Shown here: positions 1 to 8,833 of the stretch, one piece after another | Position numbering within the stretch: the first letter of the stretch is position 1 | Layout of the letters: each line of letters opens with the position of its first letter | Position numbers and translations under genes: made by a program | The notes under the pieces: model-generated | What the model saw: the letters and a program-made list of their open reading frames with translations, nothing else | The model's database searches: none | What the model was told of the DNA's origin: nothing | Source of the DNA: Microcoleus vaginatus PCC 9802 | GTDB lineage: Bacteria > Cyanobacteriota > Cyanobacteriia > Cyanobacteriales > Microcoleaceae | Length of the DNA: 64,000 nt | Direction of reading: 5' to 3' | Assembly: GCA_022701275.1 (NCBI GenBank) | Contig: CP031740.1 | Coordinates: 2,925,001-2,989,000 of the forward strand

Positions 1-1
1 T

Positions 2-1948
2 TATTTATTTAAAGATTATGCTCCGGCTGTTGCCCACGGTAAATTAGCGGCAGAATACGCAGATGGGGCGATCGGCTTAATCACTGTTGGGGTACACAAT
101 TTCTACTATTCGCTGGCCCTCCTCGCTCACTATCCTCACAGTGACAATCAAGAAGCATCTCTAGCTATTGTTAACTCTAATCAGCAACTTATGAAAAAGT
201 GGGCCTACCATGCACCCATGAATTATCAGCATAAATACGAGTTAGTCGAAGCAGAAAAAGCGCGAGTTATCAACGATAAGCTTGCCGCCATGGATTATTA
301 TGACTTAGCTATTAAAGGGGCTGCTGCTAACGGTTACATCCACGAAGAAGCATTAGCTTATGAATTAGCTGGAGAGTTTTATCAATCTTTGGATAAAGAG
401 ATAAGTGCTCGAGCTTATCTGACCAAAGCTTATTATGCTTACATCCGCTGGGGAGCTACAGCCAAAGTTAAAGACTTAGGATCCCGTTATCATTATTTAG
501 TTGAGCGCCATCAAGACGCAATACATAAAAATGTTATCACCACTGCCCAAACTACTATTAACAATAGTTGGGTGCTGGATTTTTCAACAGTTGTAAAAGC
601 ATCACAAGCTGTTTCGAGCGAAATTATTCTCAGCCACTTGCTAGAGAAACTCGTACAGCTTGTAAAGGAAAACGCAGGCGCTCAAAAAGTATTATTTCTT
701 GCCAAGACAGGTAATCAATTATTCATAGAAGCTGGACTTACAGGTCAGTTTAATGATGTAACCTTGTTACAATCTCTCCCGATTGCCGAATCGGAGAGCC
801 TCCCAATTTCATTAATTAACTATGTAGACAGAACCCAAAAATACTTGGTTTTAGATGATGCTACCCAAGCCGAGCAATTCCAATTCGACCCTTATATTGC
901 GACCAATCAACCCCTATCTATCCTCGTATTGCCAATTATCCATCAAGGCAACCTTACGGGAATTTTTTACTTAGAAAATAATTTAACAAAAGGTGCTTTT
1001 ACTAGCGACAGGCTAGAAATTTTGGGAATCCTGTCTGCACAAGCCGCTATTTCTCTAGAAAATGCTCGTTTTTATAGTATTCTGGAAACGCGAGTAGCCC
1101 AAAGAACTGAGAATTTGCATACTGCATTGGAAGAACTTCGCCACACTCAATTGCAGCTAATTCAAAGTGAAAAAATGTCCAGTTTAGGGCAAGTGGTCGG
1201 GGGAATTGCTCACGAAATTAATAACCCGATTAACTTTATTTATGGAAATTTATATTACACCAACGAATACGCTGAAAGCTTACTAAATCTACTACGTTTA
1301 TACCAAAATAATTACCCAAATCCTGTGCAAGAAATAGTACATGAAACAGACCAAATAGATTTAGATTTTTTAATGAATGATTTCACTAAAATGATCGATT
1401 CAATGAGAGTGGGCGCTGCGAGAGTTCGCGATATTGTGCTGTCGCTGCGAAACTTTTCTCGGCTAGATGAATCAGATAGAAAATGGGTTAATATCCACGA
1501 AGGTATGGACAGTACCTTGATGATTTTGGATCACAAATTACTTAATATTCAAGTGATCAAGGAGTACGGCAATTTGCCTTTAGTGAACTGCTATCCGGGA
1601 GAAATTAATCAGGTATTTATGAATGTACTGACCAATGCGATTGATGCTTTTTGTCGCGAAAGAGGGAGTGAAGTTGACTCGAAACGGACTCCGACAATCC
1701 AGATTTGCACTGAAGTGGCGGAAGGAAATCAAGTAGCGATTCGCATTGTTGATAATGGTGTGGGGATGAATTCGGAGGTGCTGGGTAAAATATTCGATCC
1801 GTTTTTTACTACTAAACAGGTAGGTAAGGGGACTGGTTTGGGATTGTCTATCAGTTATCAAATTGTGGTAGAACAGCATGGAGGAAAGTTAATTTGCAAG
1901 TCGGAACCTGGAGAGGGCAGCGAGTTTACTATACTGCTGCCGTCTTGA
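2..1948 (+). CDS. Hybrid sensor histidine kinase, C-terminal part (5' truncated by window edge)
   Basis: The reading frame is open from base 2, so this is the 3' part of a larger gene; the ATG at 191 is internal. The visible part starts with a helical, TPR-like stretch of the type found in AAA/STAND-linked multidomain kinases. A GAF domain follows (encoded about 600-1090), then a short coiled coil and a HisKA H-box with the phosphoacceptor in GIAHEINNPINFIYGN. The HATPase domain has an N-box (NVLTNAIDAF), a G1 box (DNGVGM) and a G2 box (GTGLGLSISYQIV). This order matches the cyanobacterial hybrid Ser/Thr-kinase plus His-kinase proteins, so an N-terminal protein kinase and AAA ATPase module may lie upstream; that is inference. 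The signal sensed is unknown, and no response regulator is adjacent. Confidence 0.9.
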   Translation, partial: YLFKDYAPAVAHGKLAAEYADGAIGLITVGVHNFYYSLALLAHYPHSDNQEASLAIVNSNQQLMKKWAYHAPMNYQHKYELVEAEKARVINDKLAAMDYYDLAIKGAAANGYIHEEALAYELAGEFYQSLDKEISARAYLTKAYYAYIRWGATAKVKDLGSRYHYLVERHQDAIHKNVITTAQTTINNSWVLDFSTVVKASQAVSSEIILSHLLEKLVQLVKENAGAQKVLFLAKTGNQLFIEAGLTGQFNDVTLLQSLPIAESESLPISLINYVDRTQKYLVLDDATQAEQFQFDPYIATNQPLSILVLPIIHQGNLTGIFYLENNLTKGAFTSDRLEILGILSAQAAISLENARFYSILETRVAQRTENLHTALEELRHTQLQLIQSEKMSSLGQVVGGIAHEINNPINFIYGNLYYTNEYAESLLNLLRLYQNNYPNPVQEIVHETDQIDLDFLMNDFTKMIDSMRVGAARVRDIVLSLRNFSRLDESDRKWVNIHEGMDSTLMILDHKLLNIQVIKEYGNLPLVNCYPGEINQVFMNVLTNAIDAFCRERGSEVDSKRTPTIQICTEVAEGNQVAIRIVDNGVGMNSEVLGKIFDPFFTTKQVGKGTGLGLSISYQIVVEQHGGKLICKSEPGEGSEFTILLPS

Positions 1949-1952
1949 TGAA

Positions 1953-2519
1953 TTAAAGCCATCGTGAAAGCAACTGTTCAATTACTTCCACAAAGCCGAT
2001 CGCAATTTGGATCAATGGCCAGCCCACAAAACAAATTAACACCGCCCAGCGAGTTTGAATATCCAAACCTTGGCGAACCGCCACAATTACAGCTAGCAAA
2101 CTCCAGACCGCTAATATCCGCTCTATTCCTTCTCCCAGCAAGGGAATTAGCGTTAAAAAATTCAGCACCTGGGGGGCGTATGCAAACCCGATCGGAACCA
2201 ACAACTCCCCATAATTTACGTGTCCCGGCTTCAGCCACTCCCCGATTTTAAAGATAGTGAAAGTCCAAAAATAATAACCCCCCGCGACTGCCAAACCCTC
2301 TATGAAAAGTCCTAAAAATAATACTGATAGCTCAGTTCGGTTGATTAACAAGATGACAGCACTGCCCAACACGCGGGACAGCGCAGCTAACATTACAATT
2401 GTTAAAGCTATTCGCTTAGTTCTGCCAGTGTAGGGAGTTTTTTCGTAAAAATTGCCGTTCAAAGAAAGTGCGTTCCAAAGCGTTGCCCCCAAACCTGCAA
2501 TTGAATCTTCTCCCTTCAC
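1953..2519 (-). CDS. Yip1-domain integral membrane protein
   Basis: This 188-residue protein has about five hydrophobic segments and the general pattern of the Yip1 family: a short soluble N-terminus ending in YTGRTKRIA, then closely spaced membrane helices with a GxxxA-rich first helix and a conserved proline in the third (LLVPIGFAYAPQVLNFL). Bacterial Yip1 proteins have no firmly established role. The gene converges on the upstream sensor kinase with only a few bases between the stop codons. It is divergent from the hydrolase-like gene at 2642, so the interval 2520-2641 should hold promoters for both. Family assignment is by pattern recognition only. Confidence 0.7.
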   Translation of the reverse strand: MKGEDSIAGLGATLWNALSLNGNFYEKTPYTGRTKRIALTIVMLAALSRVLGSAVILLINRTELSVLFLGLFIEGLAVAGGYYFWTFTIFKIGEWLKPGHVNYGELLVPIGFAYAPQVLNFLTLIPLLGEGIERILAVWSLLAVIVAVRQGLDIQTRWAVLICFVGWPLIQIAIGFVEVIEQLLSRWL

Positions 2520-2641
2520 GTTGAACTCCTGCTCCTCAAGATAGTTGACAACTTTTACAAAATAAGCTCTAATACAGCAGAATCACCGAACTAATTCTAG
2601 GTAATTAGGTAATTAATTGGCATTCTACCAGATTTTATTAA

Positions 2642-3655
2642 ATGCTAAGATTGATTTTACGGATACTTGCATGGCTGCGCGGGGGAAGTTTAAATTTGTT
2701 GCTCATCGCAGGTGTAATCCTAATAATTTGGGGCATTCTTTCGCCGGTGGGGACTGTTATATGGTGGCTGAATCAAAGTGCCGAAACTTTGGGTATCAAG
2801 AAAAATCCGCCGGAGATATTGCCCTCTAAGAAGGGCAATCTAGAAGCGCGTAAGTCTTCGCAACTCAATTGTTATATCATCTTTTTACCGGGAGTTGGCG
2901 ATTTTTCGGGGGATGAATTAACCCCTGGTGAAGAGTTGTTTCTCAAGCGTTTAGTTAAAAGTCACCCGCAGTGCGTAGCAGTGGGCGATGTTTTTCCTTA
3001 TTCAGCGTCTAACAAAAGTTTAGGAGGAGAGCGGTGGCTAGCTCCTTTTTGGCGGTTTGCAGAACAGGCAAAAAGCGGGCCGATTGCGGGGGATATATTC
3101 ATCAAAATTCGCAATCTCTGGAGGTTTGCAATTTCTCTAGATTATCGCTACGGCTTTGCATACAATCAGGGACTGGCTAATGCAATTATCGAGCGCATGA
3201 ATGCTCAATCTCCCATTTCAGTTAATTCTCAACAACCTTTGAAAGTTATTTTAATTGGCACTAGCGGCGGCGCACAAGTTGCTTTGGGTGCTACTCGCTA
3301 TCTTAAAGAATGGCTGAAGGCAGAAATTACGGTTGTTTCGGTTGGGGGCGTGTTTTCGGGAGTAAATGGTTTTACAGAGGCCGATCGCATTTTCCACTTT
3401 CGTGGCACTCGCGATTCAATTGAGGATATTGGCGGCATAGTTTTTCCGAGTCGCTGGTACTGGTACGCGACTTCTCCTTTCAACCAAGCTCGTTTGCAAG
3501 GCCGCTATGCAGAAGCTGTGAGTGGCCCTCACAAGCACGACGGCGATGATGGATATTTTGGGGAAAATCGGGCGGCGGACGGTAAAAAGTATGTAGATAT
3601 AACCCTGGACAAGATTAATCAATTGCCTGTTTGGTCTGAGGGCGCGTCCCATTGA
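2642..3655 (+). CDS. Membrane-anchored alpha/beta-hydrolase-like protein of unknown function
   Basis: The 337-residue product begins with two hydrophobic stretches (residues about 2-42) that probably form a membrane hairpin or an uncleaved anchor. The rest is soluble. A GTSGG sequence in VILIGTSGGAQVALGA fits the G-x-S-x-G nucleophile elbow of alpha/beta hydrolases, preceded by a beta strand as expected. Near the C-terminus GPHKHDGDDGYF supplies possible histidine and aspartate partners. I recognise it as a conserved cyanobacterial hypothetical rather than a named enzyme, and no substrate can be inferred. The ATG at 2642 is used because the hydrophobic N-terminus follows immediately. It stands alone, divergent from the Yip1 gene. 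Confidence 0.6.
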   Translation: MLRLILRILAWLRGGSLNLLLIAGVILIIWGILSPVGTVIWWLNQSAETLGIKKNPPEILPSKKGNLEARKSSQLNCYIIFLPGVGDFSGDELTPGEELFLKRLVKSHPQCVAVGDVFPYSASNKSLGGERWLAPFWRFAEQAKSGPIAGDIFIKIRNLWRFAISLDYRYGFAYNQGLANAIIERMNAQSPISVNSQQPLKVILIGTSGGAQVALGATRYLKEWLKAEITVVSVGGVFSGVNGFTEADRIFHFRGTRDSIEDIGGIVFPSRWYWYATSPFNQARLQGRYAEAVSGPHKHDGDDGYFGENRAADGKKYVDITLDKINQLPVWSEGASH

Positions 3656-4005
3656 TGAGTTCTTGCATATTCGATGCCTGTACAATTATAATTAAGTTAG
3701 GAGGGAAAATTTTAGTTTTAATTTATTCATAAAGAGAGGAGTGGCGTTCATCATTAAAAACTAATTTTATTAGAGTCAATTGGTCGGAGAGCAGGTCAAT
3801 CGGTAACATAAGCTAGTCCGCTTTTAAATTGCATTTAAAATAAAAATAATAATAAAACTCTTCTCGGCAGTTGCTCAGAGCAAGGCTAGGAATATACAAG
3901 TTAAATACACAACCGCTTAGTCATTAGCCATTAGTTATTAATTGTGTCATTGTTCGGTGTGAGTCGCTTGAAGCTTGGCCTGGTTGGCTTCCAGTCTCTA
4001 CCTCC
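3656..4005. other. AT-rich intergenic region, no gene seen
   Basis: This stretch between the hydrolase-like gene and the heptamer repeat is AT-rich and has no credible ORF on either strand. Around 3918-3945 there are degenerate attag/attaat words of the kind seen in decayed STRR arrays. No clear terminator hairpin or promoter was found. Confidence 0.5.
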
Positions 4006-4068
4006 AATTCCCGATGCCCGATGCCCGATGCCCGATGCCCAATTCCCAATTCCCAATTCCCAATTATC
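4006..4068 (+). repeat. Heptameric tandem repeat (STRR), nine units
   Basis: Nine heptamers run without a gap: aattccc, four of gatgccc, three of aattccc, and a degenerate aattatc. This is the classic cyanobacterial short tandemly repeated repetitive sequence. The array ends one base before the ATG at 4070, so it forms the 5' leader of the glycosyltransferase-like gene. Reading through it in frame creates an artificial proline-rich N-terminus. Confidence 0.95.
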
Positions 4069-4069
4069 A

Positions 4070-5170
4070 ATGTCTCGACCAACATTATATATTGCCATCA
4101 CCAATCACGGATTCGGCCACGCTGTCCGAGTCTGCTGCGTAGCTGCAAAAATTCAAGAATTAAATCCAGATATCTTACTAATTATCACCACAACAGCACC
4201 TCGCTGGCTGCTAGAATCTTATATTGGCGGCGACTTTATCCACCGTCCCCGCGCTTTTGATGTCGGTGTCGTGCAAGCTGACAGTTTGAATATGGATAAA
4301 GACGCAACGCTGGAAAAATTGCGGGAAATTCGGAAAAAGCAAAATTCGCTAATTGCGAGCGAAGTTAATTTTATCAAGCAAAATCGGGTGGGTTTGGTGC
4401 TGGCAGACATTCCTCCTTTGGCAACGCGAATGGCGGCAGCGGCTGGGGTTCCTTGCTGGATGATGAGCAATTTCGGGTGGGATTTTATCTATCGAGATTG
4501 GGGTGGGGAGTTTGCAGAAATGGCAGATTGGATTGGTGAATGTTTCGGAATGTGCGATCGCCTTTTTCGTCTTCCTTTGCACGAACCGATGACAGCTTTT
4601 CCAAATATTCAAGATGTGGGCTTGACTGGTGGCAATCCTCGCTACAGTAACGAGCGAGTTCGCGAAATATTCGGCATCGAAACACCGCTGGAAAAAACTG
4701 TATTGTTGACTTTCGGCGGATTGGGTTTAGAGGAAATTCCTTATCAAAATTTACCGCAATTTAGCGACTGGCAATTTATTACTTTTGATGCGGGAGCTCC
4801 CGATTTGCCGAATTTGATTTATGTCAAAAATCAGGAGTTTGCAAAATCTTTCCCGATTTTACCGCGTCCGGTTGATATTATGCCTATCTGCGGGCGCTTA
4901 GTTTCTAAACCAGGATACAGCACTTTTGCGGAAGCTTTGCGCTTGGAAATACCTGTTATTTCTATAATGAGAGAAGGTTTTGCGGAAGCTGCGGTGTTGC
5001 TGGAAGGGATTCAAAATTATGCGGAACATCAAATCTTGACAGAAACGGAGTTTTTTGAGGGGGATTGGGAGTTTTTGCGAAAACCGCTGCATCCGCCCCG
5101 TTTGTCGGATAAATTGGATAAAAATGGTACGGAGGCGATCGCCCAAGCTGTTGTAGACTATTTTTCATAA
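4070..5170 (+). CDS. GT-B type glycosyltransferase-like protein
   Basis: The 366-residue product starts with LYIAITNHGFGHAVRVCCVA, the glycine-rich first loop typical of MurG/UGT-type GT-B folds, with a His in a GHA(V)R context. The C-terminal half has KPGYSTFAEALRLEIPVI, the nucleotide-sugar-binding region of this superfamily. The donor and acceptor cannot be told from sequence. An in-frame ATG exists at 3944, but the extra 42 residues would be translated STRR and other low-complexity sequence (PDARCPMPDAQ...), so ATG 4070 is preferred. No Shine-Dalgarno sequence is visible before 4070, because the leader is the repeat itself. Family confidence is good; function is open. Confidence 0.75.
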   Translation: MSRPTLYIAITNHGFGHAVRVCCVAAKIQELNPDILLIITTTAPRWLLESYIGGDFIHRPRAFDVGVVQADSLNMDKDATLEKLREIRKKQNSLIASEVNFIKQNRVGLVLADIPPLATRMAAAAGVPCWMMSNFGWDFIYRDWGGEFAEMADWIGECFGMCDRLFRLPLHEPMTAFPNIQDVGLTGGNPRYSNERVREIFGIETPLEKTVLLTFGGLGLEEIPYQNLPQFSDWQFITFDAGAPDLPNLIYVKNQEFAKSFPILPRPVDIMPICGRLVSKPGYSTFAEALRLEIPVISIMREGFAEAAVLLEGIQNYAEHQILTETEFFEGDWEFLRKPLHPPRLSDKLDKNGTEAIAQAVVDYFS

Positions 5171-5244
5171 GTGCAATTAGAAATCGATCTTACACAAACA
5201 AAGTCTACCTCCGCCGACAGAAGACTTTTGCATCAGTCTCATCC

Positions 5245-5272
5245 AAAATCTAAAATCTAAAATCTAAAATCG
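5245..5272 (+). repeat. Short heptamer repeat abutting the yjbQ start
   Basis: About three to four tandem copies of aaaatct (the last ends in cg) occupy the bases immediately before the ATG at 5274. It is the second STRR in this region to form the leader of a gene. The exact copy boundaries are approximate. Confidence 0.75.
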
Positions 5273-5273
5273 A

Positions 5274-5690
5274 ATGAATCACTATCAACAGATACTCAAG
5301 ATTCAAACTACAGGGAAATCTCTGTCCAAAATCACTCCTAAGATAGAAGATGCCGTGGCGAATTCAGGTATTAAAACGGGACTTTGTAGCTTATTTTTGC
5401 GCCATACTTCTGCTAGTTTGGTGATTCAAGAGAATGCTGACCCGGATGTACTTAAGGATTTGGCTAACTTTTTGGCTAAACTGGTACCGGAGGACGATCG
5501 CTACATTCACGATGCGGAAGGCCCAGACGATATGCCAGCACACATTCGCACTGCACTGACTCACACTTCCGAACAAATCCCGATCGATCGCGGCAGGTTG
5601 CTGTTAGGAACTTGGCAGGGAATTTACCTGTGGGAACACCGCCAGCGGGGTCACATTCGCGAATTAGTTGTTCACGTCAGCGGCACTTGA
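5274..5690 (+). CDS. yjbQ: YjbQ/UPF0047 family protein
   Basis: The 138-residue product covers the whole UPF0047 (YjbQ) family. It has the signatures LFLRHTSASLVIQENADPDV, DDRYIHDAEGPDDMPAH and the C-terminal GTWQGIYLWEHR, with the conserved histidines expected to bind metal. E. coli YjbQ has been reported to support thiamine-phosphate synthase activity genetically, so databases name it a secondary thiamine-phosphate synthase; the true in vivo role is unsettled. The gene converges with the SOUL gene, and their 3' ends overlap by 14 bases. Its leader is a heptamer repeat with no clear ribosome-binding site. Confidence 0.9.
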   Translation: MNHYQQILKIQTTGKSLSKITPKIEDAVANSGIKTGLCSLFLRHTSASLVIQENADPDVLKDLANFLAKLVPEDDRYIHDAEGPDDMPAHIRTALTHTSEQIPIDRGRLLLGTWQGIYLWEHRQRGHIRELVVHVSGT

Positions 5691-6192
5691 TCGGAAGTTG
5701 TACCTCGCTGATTTTAGTTGCTTCCGGCGTCATCGGGGAATTGTAAAAAAAGCGGCGCGGCGGCCCGACTATTTCGTATTCGGGATGTTTTTGAAGCCAA
5801 TCTTTGAGTTTCTGGAGGTTATTTTCGTAGCTTTCCCAACTGTAGGCCCCGCGCACGCCGATGCTGACAACCGTCATCGGCGAAGTATCTGTGACTTCTA
5901 CAGCGGAGTTAACGCTGCTGGGGGCGATATTTGGTGCGGGATAGAGGAACGAAACTTTTGCTTGGGGAACTGCATCGATTTGCCCGGAAGTTTCGGTGTA
6001 GCGCGCTTCTACTGGCGTTGTCATCGCAATTTGGTTGTTGCTGATGTGTTGAAATAAGGGATTGAAGGCGATGCCAGTTGCTTGTCGCAAATCGCCCGCG
6101 TGGGTGTAGGTGACAGCGCGGTAGTGAGGATATTGCTTAACTTCTATGACCCCAATCTGTGCGGGTTCAGGAAATCCAGTAGGTAATACCAT
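5677..6192 (-). CDS. SOUL-type heme-binding family protein
   Basis: The 171 residues match the SOUL/HEBP fold: an early IEVKQYPHYRAV strand, then the family signature NQIAMTTPV (usually IAMTxPV), then YSWESYENNLQKLKDWLQ, and a C-terminal tract that reads like RRFFYNSPMTP. No signal peptide or membrane helix is present, so it should be cytosolic. Members bind heme or other tetrapyrroles with low specificity. In a cyanobacterium a role in tetrapyrrole handling is plausible but unproven. Its 3' end overlaps the convergent yjbQ. Confidence 0.85.
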   Translation of the reverse strand: MVLPTGFPEPAQIGVIEVKQYPHYRAVTYTHAGDLRQATGIAFNPLFQHISNNQIAMTTPVEARYTETSGQIDAVPQAKVSFLYPAPNIAPSSVNSAVEVTDTSPMTVVSIGVRGAYSWESYENNLQKLKDWLQKHPEYEIVGPPRRFFYNSPMTPEATKISEVQLPIKCR

Positions 6193-6613
6193 TTGAGATT
6201 TAAAAGTTTAGATTTTACATTGAAGAATGGGGAAAGACTGACTCCGCAAGGGTTTGGAACTTGCTTCGAGTTGCATTATTTTTGGCAACTGGTATAAATA
6301 GGCTGAGATTGTTTGCAGACAATCGTTCAGGCGGCACAATTAGTTTAGCAGTTATTTAAGGCGCTGCTAACTGTCGATCGCCTAGAATTAGTTTAGAGAT
6401 TATTAATTAACCTCGTAATAATACGGACGGCACTGAGTAAGCAGAGAAACATTAATCTAGTTGTGCTTGAAAAATTAGCGTTTTTCAGGTCTTTGCTATT
6501 TGTGTCGGAAAATATTCCGCTGTTGAGCCGATCGAGCTGTGCGTTCTCAGTTATTGGGACGCTTATCGCGTTCAGTAACGCCTATCAATTATACCGCTTT
6601 CAGGGAATGACGT
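6193..6613. other. Intergenic region upstream of SOUL and REC-EAL genes
   Basis: This 421-base divergent spacer should carry promoters for the SOUL gene and the REC-EAL gene. Apart from two cgatcg words no repeat, hairpin or ORF stands out, and no promoter could be assigned confidently. Confidence 0.5.
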
Positions 6614-7816
6614 ATGAAAAAGATTCTAGTGATTGAGGACGAGCAACTAATTCGCGAGAATATTCTCAAACTCCTCAAAGCTGAAGGTTTCGACGTGACG
6701 GGTGCAGAAAATGGAGCACAAGGTTTATATGCGGCGGTGTCAAATGTTCCCGACGTGATTATTTGCGACGTGATGATGCCCGAACTTGACGGGTATGGGG
6801 TGCTGGTGGCCTTGCGATCTAATCCTGTTACTGCTACAGTACCTTTTGTTTTTCTCACCGGTAAAGCCGAGCGATCTGAAATGCGGCAAGGTATGGAATT
6901 GGGAGCAGATGATTACCTGACTAAACCCTTTAGTAAAGCTGAACTTGTGGGCGCGATCTCGAGTCGCTTGAAAAAACAAGAAGCTGTCGCCGAACAGTAC
7001 AATACCTTGCGATCGCAAGGCAGCGAATTTATCCAAAATACTGCCGACAAATTAGAGCAGATAAAAACCACTTTGTGCAACGCACTGGAACGAGAAGAAT
7101 TCCAAGTTTACTATCAGCCGCAAGTCAATGTCCAGACAGGTAAAATTATGAGCGCAGAAGCTTTAGTGCGCTGGGTACATCCAGAAAAAGGGCTGATTTC
7201 GCCCGCCGAATTTATTCCGGCGGCCGAAGAAACTGGCTTCATTGTACCGTTAGGCGAGTGGGTTTTGCAGACAGCTTGCAAGCAAATGCAAGTTTGGCAA
7301 AATGCTGGTTTTCCGCTCCGAATAGCTGTGAATCTGTCGCCGCGCCAATTTCACCAACCGAATCTCAGCAGCAGAGTTGCCCAAATTTTAGCAGAAACGG
7401 GTTTGGAAGCGAGCAGTTTGGAATTAGAGCTGACAGAAAGTTTGATGGTAGAAGATGCCGAAAGTGCGATCGCGACTTTGCAACACTTGAAAAATTTGGG
7501 AGTTTGTATATCTCTTGACGATTTCGGCACTGGCTATTCTTCTTTAAGCTATCTGACGCAATACCCCTTCGATACTTTAAAAATAGACCGCTGTTTTATC
7601 AGCAAGATCACCGATGGTTGCACCAATGCAGCGATTGTGAAAGCTATTATTGAAATGGCGCACAGTCTCTGTCTTGAGGTAATTGCCGAAGGAGTGGAGA
7701 CGGAAGCAGAAAAAGATTTTCTCTGGCGCTACGAGTGCGATACAATGCAAGGATATTTATTCAGTCCTCCTTTGACAGCAGCGGATTTTGAACAGTTGTT
7801 GCTCCAAGGCAAATAG
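6614..7816 (+). CDS. Response regulator with EAL cyclic-di-GMP phosphodiesterase domain
   Basis: Residues 1-120 are a receiver domain with the acidic pair E8/D9, the phosphoacceptor D52 (VIICDVMMPELDGYG), T82 and K104. Residues about 150-400 are an EAL domain. It keeps the motifs of active enzymes: EALVRW, the NLSPRQF loop, ELTES, DDFGTGYSSL with its metal-binding DD pair, KIDR and EGVET. The protein is therefore predicted to hydrolyse c-di-GMP in response to phosphorylation. No histidine kinase is adjacent. The orphan kinases elsewhere in the window are possible but unproven partners. No GGDEF domain is present. Confidence 0.93.
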   Translation: MKKILVIEDEQLIRENILKLLKAEGFDVTGAENGAQGLYAAVSNVPDVIICDVMMPELDGYGVLVALRSNPVTATVPFVFLTGKAERSEMRQGMELGADDYLTKPFSKAELVGAISSRLKKQEAVAEQYNTLRSQGSEFIQNTADKLEQIKTTLCNALEREEFQVYYQPQVNVQTGKIMSAEALVRWVHPEKGLISPAEFIPAAEETGFIVPLGEWVLQTACKQMQVWQNAGFPLRIAVNLSPRQFHQPNLSSRVAQILAETGLEASSLELELTESLMVEDAESAIATLQHLKNLGVCISLDDFGTGYSSLSYLTQYPFDTLKIDRCFISKITDGCTNAAIVKAIIEMAHSLCLEVIAEGVETEAEKDFLWRYECDTMQGYLFSPPLTAADFEQLLLQGK

Positions 7817-7869
7817 AAGATTGGTTAAGTCAATATTTGTCCTATAATTAAGTTCGTTCGGGGTGAAAT

Positions 7870-8721
7870 ATGGTTTTAGAATCTAGCAGTAACGTTGACT
7901 CACTTAAATCAAGCCCTAAAAAAAATAAGGAATTTTACGTAGCTGTTCAACTAGCTATAGTGATAGTTTTTCTAGCTATTTTGTCCAAATTTTTTATCAT
8001 AGTCAATGCTGGAGAACGGGGCGTGCTTATGCAGTTCGGTAAAGTCCAGGAACAGGTACTCGGAGAAGGAATTCACGTAATATTACCCACAGTTTATACT
8101 GTAAAAAAATTGAGCGTCAGGGTACAAAAACAGGAAAGTTCCGCGGAAGCTTCCTCAAAAGATTTGCAAGATGTTTTTACAGATGTAGCGCTAAATTGGC
8201 ATATTATCCCAGAAGAAGCAAATGCTATTTTTCAACAAATAGGTGACGAAAGAGAAGTAGTTGCTCGCATTATAGATCCGGCGGTTGAAGAAATATTAAA
8301 AGCAGTTATGGCAAAATACACGGCTGAAGAAATTATTACTAAACGGGGAGAAGTTAAAGCCGCCGTTGATGATTCTTTGACCTTGAGGCTGGTTACTTAT
8401 CACATTGCCGTTGACGATATTTCTTTAGTACACGTTCACTTTTCTGAGCGATTTAGCGAGGCGGTGGAGGCGAAACAAATTGCCGAACAGGAGGCAAAAA
8501 GAGGGGAGTTTTTAGCGCTGAAGGCAGTAAAACAGGCCGAGGCTAAGGTGAATTTGGCCAAGGGAGAAGCCGAAGTGCAAAGGTTGCTGCGGGACAATTT
8601 GACTCCAGAACTTTTGGAAAGGCAGGCTATAGAAAAATGGGATGGGAAATTGCCGCTGATTGTTGGTGATGGGGGTAAAAATTTATTGGATTTGAGGAAA
8701 TTGGTTGAGAGATCATTATAA
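7870..8721 (+). CDS. SPFH/prohibitin family membrane protein
   Basis: The 283 residues comprise a polar N-terminus, one transmembrane helix (about 24-46, VQLAIVIVFLAILSKFFII) and an SPFH domain beginning ERGVLMQFGKV, with the typical LSVRVQKQE and YTAEEIITKR segments. A charged coiled coil follows (AKQIAEQEAKRGEFLALKAVKQAEAKV). This is the layout of cyanobacterial prohibitins and of HflC. Such proteins form large membrane rings that modulate FtsH proteases. It starts 53 bases after the REC-EAL stop, so the two may be co-transcribed. I leave the symbol blank because prohibitin and HflC cannot be separated here. Confidence 0.88.
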   Translation: MVLESSSNVDSLKSSPKKNKEFYVAVQLAIVIVFLAILSKFFIIVNAGERGVLMQFGKVQEQVLGEGIHVILPTVYTVKKLSVRVQKQESSAEASSKDLQDVFTDVALNWHIIPEEANAIFQQIGDEREVVARIIDPAVEEILKAVMAKYTAEEIITKRGEVKAAVDDSLTLRLVTYHIAVDDISLVHVHFSERFSEAVEAKQIAEQEAKRGEFLALKAVKQAEAKVNLAKGEAEVQRLLRDNLTPELLERQAIEKWDGKLPLIVGDGGKNLLDLRKLVERSL

Positions 8722-8742
8722 TCCGGGACGCACGGGTGGGCC

Positions 8743-8807
8743 GAAACCGGGTTTTTTACGAAAATACACGGCGTTTAGCTTTTGATGTCGGTAAAAAACC
8801 CGGTTTC
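8743..8807. terminator. Bidirectional terminator-like inverted repeat of the AAACCCGG family
   Basis: A perfect 17-base inverted repeat (8743-8759 with 8791-8807, arm gaaaccgggttttttac) encloses a 31-base loop between convergent genes. T/A runs within the arms suit Rho-independent termination in both directions. Related arms occur near 26170, 35420 and 37755, so it is a dispersed family. Confidence 0.75.
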
Positions 8808-8833
8808 TTGAGTATGGGTACGTAAGTCCTGAA

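Noticed and set aside
3944-4069. N-terminal extension of the GT-like gene
   Set aside because: It translates a non-coding heptamer repeat into PDARCPMPDAQ-type sequence; the family N-terminus begins at ATG 4070.
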